Source: Thereva unica (Eukaryota > Arthropoda > Insecta > Diptera > Therevidae). From it: a stretch of 64,000 bases of DNA. The position numbers and the translations under genes are program-made. Each line of letters starts with the position of its first letter. The first letter of the stretch is position 1. The notes beneath the pieces are model-generated. The model was not told the origin of the DNA and made no database searches. It saw nothing but the letters and a program-made list of their open reading frames with translations. Shown here piece after piece: positions 59,001 through 64,000 of this stretch. The DNA lies in NCBI GenBank assembly GCA_949987705.1, contig OX465286.1:3387445-3451444 (forward strand), in the 5' to 3' direction.

Positions 59001-62000
59001 TCTCATAGTTTCTTGTCTCCTAATTCCTAAAATAATGCCATATTAAATATCCCGAGTGAAATACGCGCACTTCTACCATTTTTTTAGTTTTTTACCTTAA
59101 TTCCTTTATTAAAGAACTGAAATACTGAAAAAGGCACTCTTCTACTAAATTCTCATACTTTCTTGTCTCCTAATTCCTCAGGTAATTCCGTATTAAAGAA
59201 CTGAACTACTAAAAGAGGCCCACTTCTACTAAATTCTCATAGTTTCTTGTCTCCTAATTCCTAAAATAATGCCATATTAAATATCCCGAGTGAAATACGC
59301 GCACTTCTACCATTTTTTTAGTTTTTTACCTTAATTCCTTTATTAAAGAACTGAAATACTGAAAAAGGCACTCTTCTACTAAATTCTCATACTTTCTTGT
59401 CTCCTAATTCCTCAGGTAAATCCGTATTAAAGAACTGAACTACTAAAATAGGCCCACTTCTACTAAATTCTCATGGTTTCTTGTCGCGTAATTCTTCAAT
59501 TAATGCCATATTAAATAACCCGAGTGAAATACGCGCACTTCTACCATTTTTTTTAGTTTTTTTCCTTAATTCCTTTATTAAAGAACTGAAATACTGAAAA
59601 AGGCACTCTTCTACTAAATTCTCATACTTTCTTGTCTCCTAATTCCTCAGGTAATTCCGTATTAAAGAACTGAACTACTAAAAGAGGCACACTTCTACTA
59701 AATTCTCATAGTTTCTTGTCCTCTAATTCCTAAAATAATGCCATGTTAAATATGCCGAGTGAAATACGCGCATTTCTACCATTTTTTTTTAGTTTTTTAC
59801 CTTAATTCCTCTATTAAAGAACTGAAGTACTGAAAAAGGCACTCTTCTACTAAATTCTCATACTTTCTTGTCTCCTAATTCCTCAGGTAATTCCGTATTA
59901 AAGAACTGAACTACTAAAATAGGCCCACTTCTACTAAATTCTCATAGTTTCTTGTCTCCTAATTCCTAAAATAATGCCATATTAAATATCCCGAGTGAAA
60001 TACGCGCACTTCTACCATTTTTTTAGTTTTTTACCTTAATTCCTTTATTAAAGAACTGAAATACTGAAAAAGGCACTCTTCTACTAAATTCTCATACTTT
60101 CTTGTCTCCTAATTCCTCAGGTAATTCCGTATTAAAGAACTGAACTACTAAAATAGGCCCACTTCTACTAAATTCTCATAGTTTCTTGTCTCCTAATTCC
60201 TAAAATAATGCCATATTAAATATGCCGAGTGAAATACGCGCATTTCTACCATTTTTTTTAGTTTTTTACCTTAATTCCTCTATTAAAGAACTGAAGTACT
60301 GAAAAAGGCACTCTTCTACTAAATTCTCATACTTTCTTGTCTCCTAATTCCTCAGGTAATTCCGTATTAAAGAACTGAACTACTAAAATAGGCCCACTTC
60401 TACTAAATTCTCATAGTTTCTTGTCTCCTAATTCCTAAAATAATGCCATATTAAATATCCCGAGTGAAATACGCGCACTTCTACCATTTTTTTAGTTTTT
60501 TACCTTAATTCCTTTATTAAAGAACTGAAATACTGAAAAAGGCACTCTTCTACTAAATTCTCATACTTTCTTGTCTCCTAATTCCTCAGGTAATTCCGTA
60601 TTAAAGAACTGAACTACTAAAAGAGGCCCACTTCTACTAAATTCTCATAGTTTCTTGTCTCCTAATTCCTAAAATAATGCCATATTAAATATCCCGAGTG
60701 AAATACGCGCACTTCTACCATTTTTTTAGTTTTTTACCTTAATTCCTTTATTAAAGAACTGAAATACTGAAAAAGGCACTCTTCTACTAAATTCTCATAC
60801 TTTCTTGTCTCCTAATTCCTCAGGTAATTCCGTATTAAAGAACTGAACTACTAAAAGAGGCCCACTTCTACTAAATTCTCATAGTTTCTTGTCTCCTAAT
60901 TCCTAAAATAATGCCATATTAAATATCCCGAGTGAAATACGCGCACTTCTACCATTTTTTAGTTTTTTACCTTAATTCCTTTATTAAAGAACTGAAATAC
61001 TGAAAAAGGCACTCTTCTACTAAATTCTCATACTTTCTTGTCTCCTAATTCCTCAGGTAATTCCGTATTAAAGAACTGAACTACTGAAAGAGGCCCACTT
61101 CTACTAAATTCTCATAGTTTCTTGTCTCCTAATTCCTAAAATAATGCCATATTAAATATCCCGAGTGAAATACGCGCACTTCTACCATTTTTTTAGTTTT
61201 TTACCTTAATTCCTTTATTAAAGAACTGAAATACTGAAAAAGGCATTCTTCTACTAAATTCTCATACTTTCTTGTCTCCTAATTCCTCAGGTAATTCCGT
61301 ATTAAAGAACTGAACTACTAAAAGAGGCCCACTTCTACTAAATTCTCATAGTTTCTTGTCTCCTAATTCCTAAAATAATGCCATATTAAATATGCCGAGT
61401 GAAATACGCGCATTTCTACCATTTTTTTTTATTTTTTTACCTTAATTCCTCTATTAAAGAACTGAAGTACTGAAAAAGGCACTCTTCTACTAAATTCTCA
61501 TACTTTCTTGTCTCCTAATTCCTCAGGTAATTCCGTATTAAAGAACTGAACTACTAAAATAGGCCCACTTCTACTAAATTCTCATAGTTTCTTGTCTCCT
61601 AATTCCTAAAATAATGCCATATTAAATATCCCGAGTGAAATACGCGCACTTCTACCATTTTTTTTTAGTTTTTTACCTTAATTCCTCTATTAAAGAACTG
61701 AAGTACTGAAAAAGGCACTCTTCTACTAAATTCTCATACTTTCTTGTCTCCTAATTCCTCAGGTAATTCCGTATTAAAGAACTGAACTACTAAAAGAGGC
61801 CCACTTCTACTAAATTCTCATAGTTTCTTGTCTCCTAATTCCTAAAATAATGCCATATTAAATATCCCGAGTGAAATACGCGCACTTCTACCATTTTTTT
61901 AGTTTTTTACCTTAATTCCTTTATTAAAGAACTGAAATACTGAAAAAGGCACTCTTCTACTAAATTCTCATACTTTCTTGTCTCCTAATTCCTCAGGTAA

Positions 62001-64000
62001 TTCCGTATTAAAGAACTGAACTACTAAAATAGGCCCACTTCTACTAAATTCTCATAGTTTCTTGTCTCCTAATTCCTAAAATAATGCCATATTAAATATG
62101 CCGAGTGAAATACGCGCACTTCTACCATTTTTTTTTAGTTTTTTACCTTAATTCCTCTATTAAAGAACTGAAGTACTGAAAAAGGCACTCTTCTACTAAA
62201 TTCTCATACTTTCTTGTCTCCTAATTCCTCAGGTAAATCCGTATTAAAGAACTGAACTACTAAAATAGGCCCACTTCTACTAAATTCTCATGGTTTCTTG
62301 TCGCGTAATTCTTCAATTAATGCCATATTAAATAACCCGAGTGAAATACGCGCACTTCTACCATTTTTTTTAGTTTTTTACCTTAATTCCTTTATTAAAG
62401 AACTGAAATACTGAAAAAGGCACTCTTCTACTAAATTCTCATACTTTCTTGTCTCCTAATTCCTCAGGTAATTCCGTATTAAAGAACTGAACTACTAAAA
62501 GAGGCCCACTTCTACTAAATTCTCATAGTTTCTTGTCTCCTAATTCCTAAAATAATGCCATATTAAATATCCCGAGTGAAATACGCGCACTTCTACCATT
62601 TTTTTAGTTTTTTACCTTAATTCCTTTATTAAAGAACTGAAATACTGAAAAAGGCACTCTTCTACTAAATTCTCATACTTTCTTGTCTCCTAATTCCTCA
62701 GGTAATTCCGTATTAAAGAACTGAACTACTAAAATAGGCCCACTTCTACTAAATTCTCATAGTTTCTTGTCTCCTAATTCCTAAAATAATGCCATATTAA
62801 ATATGCCGAGTGAAATACGCTCATTTCTACCATTTTTTTTTAGTTTTTTACCTTAATTCCTCTATTAAAGAACTGAAGTACTGAAAAAAGCACTCTTCTA
62901 CTAAATTCTCATACTTTCTTGTCTCCTAATTCCTCAGGTAATTCCGTATTAAAGAACTGAACTACTAAAATAGGCCCACTTCTACTAAATTCTCATAGTT
63001 TCTTGTCTCCTAATTCCTAAAATAATGCCATATTAAATATGCCGAGTGAAATACGCGCATTTCTACCATTTTTTTTTAGTTTTTTACCTTAATTCCTCTA
63101 TTAAAGAACTGAAGTACTGAAAAGGGCACTCTTCTACTAAATTCTCATACTTTCTTGTCTCCTAATTCCTCAGGTAATTCCGTATTAAAGAACTGAACTA
63201 CTAAAAGAGGCCCACTTCTACTAAATTCTCATAGTTTCTTGTCTCCTAATTCCTAAAATAATGCCATATTAAATATGCCGAGTGAAATACGCGCATTTCT
63301 ACCATTTTTTTTTAGTTTTTTACCTTAATTCCTCTATTAAAGAACTGAAGTACTGAAAAAGCACTCTTCTACTAAATTCTCATACTTTCTTGTCTCCTAA
63401 TTCCTCAGGTAATTCCGTATTAAAGAACTGAACTACTAAAAGAGGCCCACTTCTACTAAATTCTCATAGTTTCTTGTCTCCTAATTCCTAAAATAATGCC
63501 ATATTAAATATCCCGAGTGAAATACGCGCACTTCTACCATTTTTTTAGTTTTTTACCTTAATTCCTTTATTAAAGAACTGAAATACTGAAAAAGGCACTC
63601 TTCTACTAAATTCTCATACTTTCTTGTCTCCTAATTCCTCAGGTAATTCCGTATTAAAGAACTGAACTACTAAAATAGGCCCACTTCTACTAAATTCTCA
63701 TAGTTTCTTGTCTCCTAATTCCTAAAATAATGCCATATTAAATATGCCGAGTGAAATACGCGCACTTCTACCATTTTTTTTTAGTTTTTTACCTTAATTC
63801 CTCTATTAAAGAACTGAAGTACTGAAAAAAGCACTCTTCTACTAAATTCTCATACTTTCTTGTCTCCTAATTCCTCAGGTAATTCCGTATTAAAGAACTG
63901 AACTACTAAAAGAGGCCCACTTCTACTAAATTCTCATAGTTTCTTGTCTCCTAATTCCTAAAATAATGCCATATTAAATAACCCGAGTGAAATACGCGCA
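47008..64000 (+). repeat. Satellite array, ~234-bp unit made of 84+84+66-bp sub-monomers, about 73 units
   Basis: The left edge is a partial unit at CAATTAATGTCAT (47008), and the array runs off the right end of the window. Anchoring on ACGCGC gives spacings of 233-239 bp, varying mainly with the T-run length. Sub-monomer A (84 bp) starts TATTAAAGAACTGAAGTACT and ends CTCAGGTAATTCCG. B (84 bp) starts TATTAAAGAACTGAACTACT and ends CTAAAATAATGCCA. C (66 bp) starts TATTAAATATCCCGAGTGAA and ends CCTTAATTCCTC. All three share the TATTAAA start, CTTCTAC and an AATTCCT end, so one ancestral monomer of about 84 bp was amplified. Five short units of 150 bp (ending at 48134, 49691, 50780, 57269 and 58358) are A/B hybrids lacking one 84-bp step. 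No open reading frame of note. Confidence 0.95.
48205..63437 (+). repeat. 7578-bp higher-order tandem duplication (33 units, two copies) within the satellite
   Basis: Rare variants recur at an offset of exactly 7578 bp: CATGGTTTCTTGTCGCG at 48779/56357, 51191/58769, 51894/59472 and 54711/62289; CTGAAGT after AAAGAT at 49361/56939; the AAATTCTACC variant at 50401/57979; GGCATTCTTC at 53664/61242; the GCTCATTTC variant near 55244/62822. The relation begins between 48134 and 48205 and ends at about 55860/63438, where AATAGACCC meets AGAGGCCC. No marker checked inside this range differed. Confidence 0.88.

Noticed and set aside
47008..64000. CRISPR-like or coding tandem array
   Set aside because: There are no unique spacers, the unit is 234 bp and internally repetitive, and no frame stays open through a unit; it is a eukaryotic satellite.

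Overview
The window looks like AT-rich, repeat-laden DNA from an insect genome, most probably a fly (Diptera). The evidence is GT-AG spliced exons, long poly-Gln and poly-Asn tracts written with CAA/CAG and AAT codons, and many decayed non-LTR retrotransposons. Species level cannot be decided from the sequence. Nothing prokaryotic (operons, Shine-Dalgarno sites, CRISPR) is present.

I can support only one real protein-coding gene: the 5' coding part of a SoxD-family transcription factor (vertebrate SOX5/6/13, Drosophila Sox102F) on the + strand. Three coding exons are visible (20214-20843, 21100-22019, 44004-44142). They join in a single open frame of 563 codons with clean GT-AG junctions (phases 0, 2, 0). 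The third exon encodes the start of the SoxD-specific leucine zipper/coiled coil. The rest of the coiled coil, the Q-rich box and the HMG DNA-binding domain must lie beyond position 64000. Position 20214 follows a splice acceptor, so at least one 5' untranslated exon lies upstream and was not located.

Layout: 1-20209 is upstream or 5'-intron DNA with low-complexity tracts, 5S-rRNA-derived and tRNA-derived repeats and LINE fragments. Intron 1 is 256 bp. Intron 2 is about 22 kb. It holds LINE relics, a LINE interrupted by a tiny telomere-like palindrome with a target-site duplication, a MITE-like element, a 75-bp tandem repeat, a four-copy ~1-kb tandem repeat with splice-like signals on the minus strand, and a 2.5-2.7 kb direct duplication. 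Intron 3 runs off the end of the window and holds a satellite array from 47008 to at least 64000.

The satellite is the most striking structure. Its unit is about 234 bp, built from three related sub-monomers (84+84+66 bp). About 73 units are visible. Inside the array a block of 33 units (7578 bp) occurs twice in tandem with every private variant I checked preserved, and shorter nested duplications (offsets 1557 and 2412 bp) are also visible. It is a multi-level higher-order satellite inside the intron of a developmental regulator, in fixed orientation relative to the gene, and each full unit carries donor-like and acceptor-like splice motifs on the sense strand.
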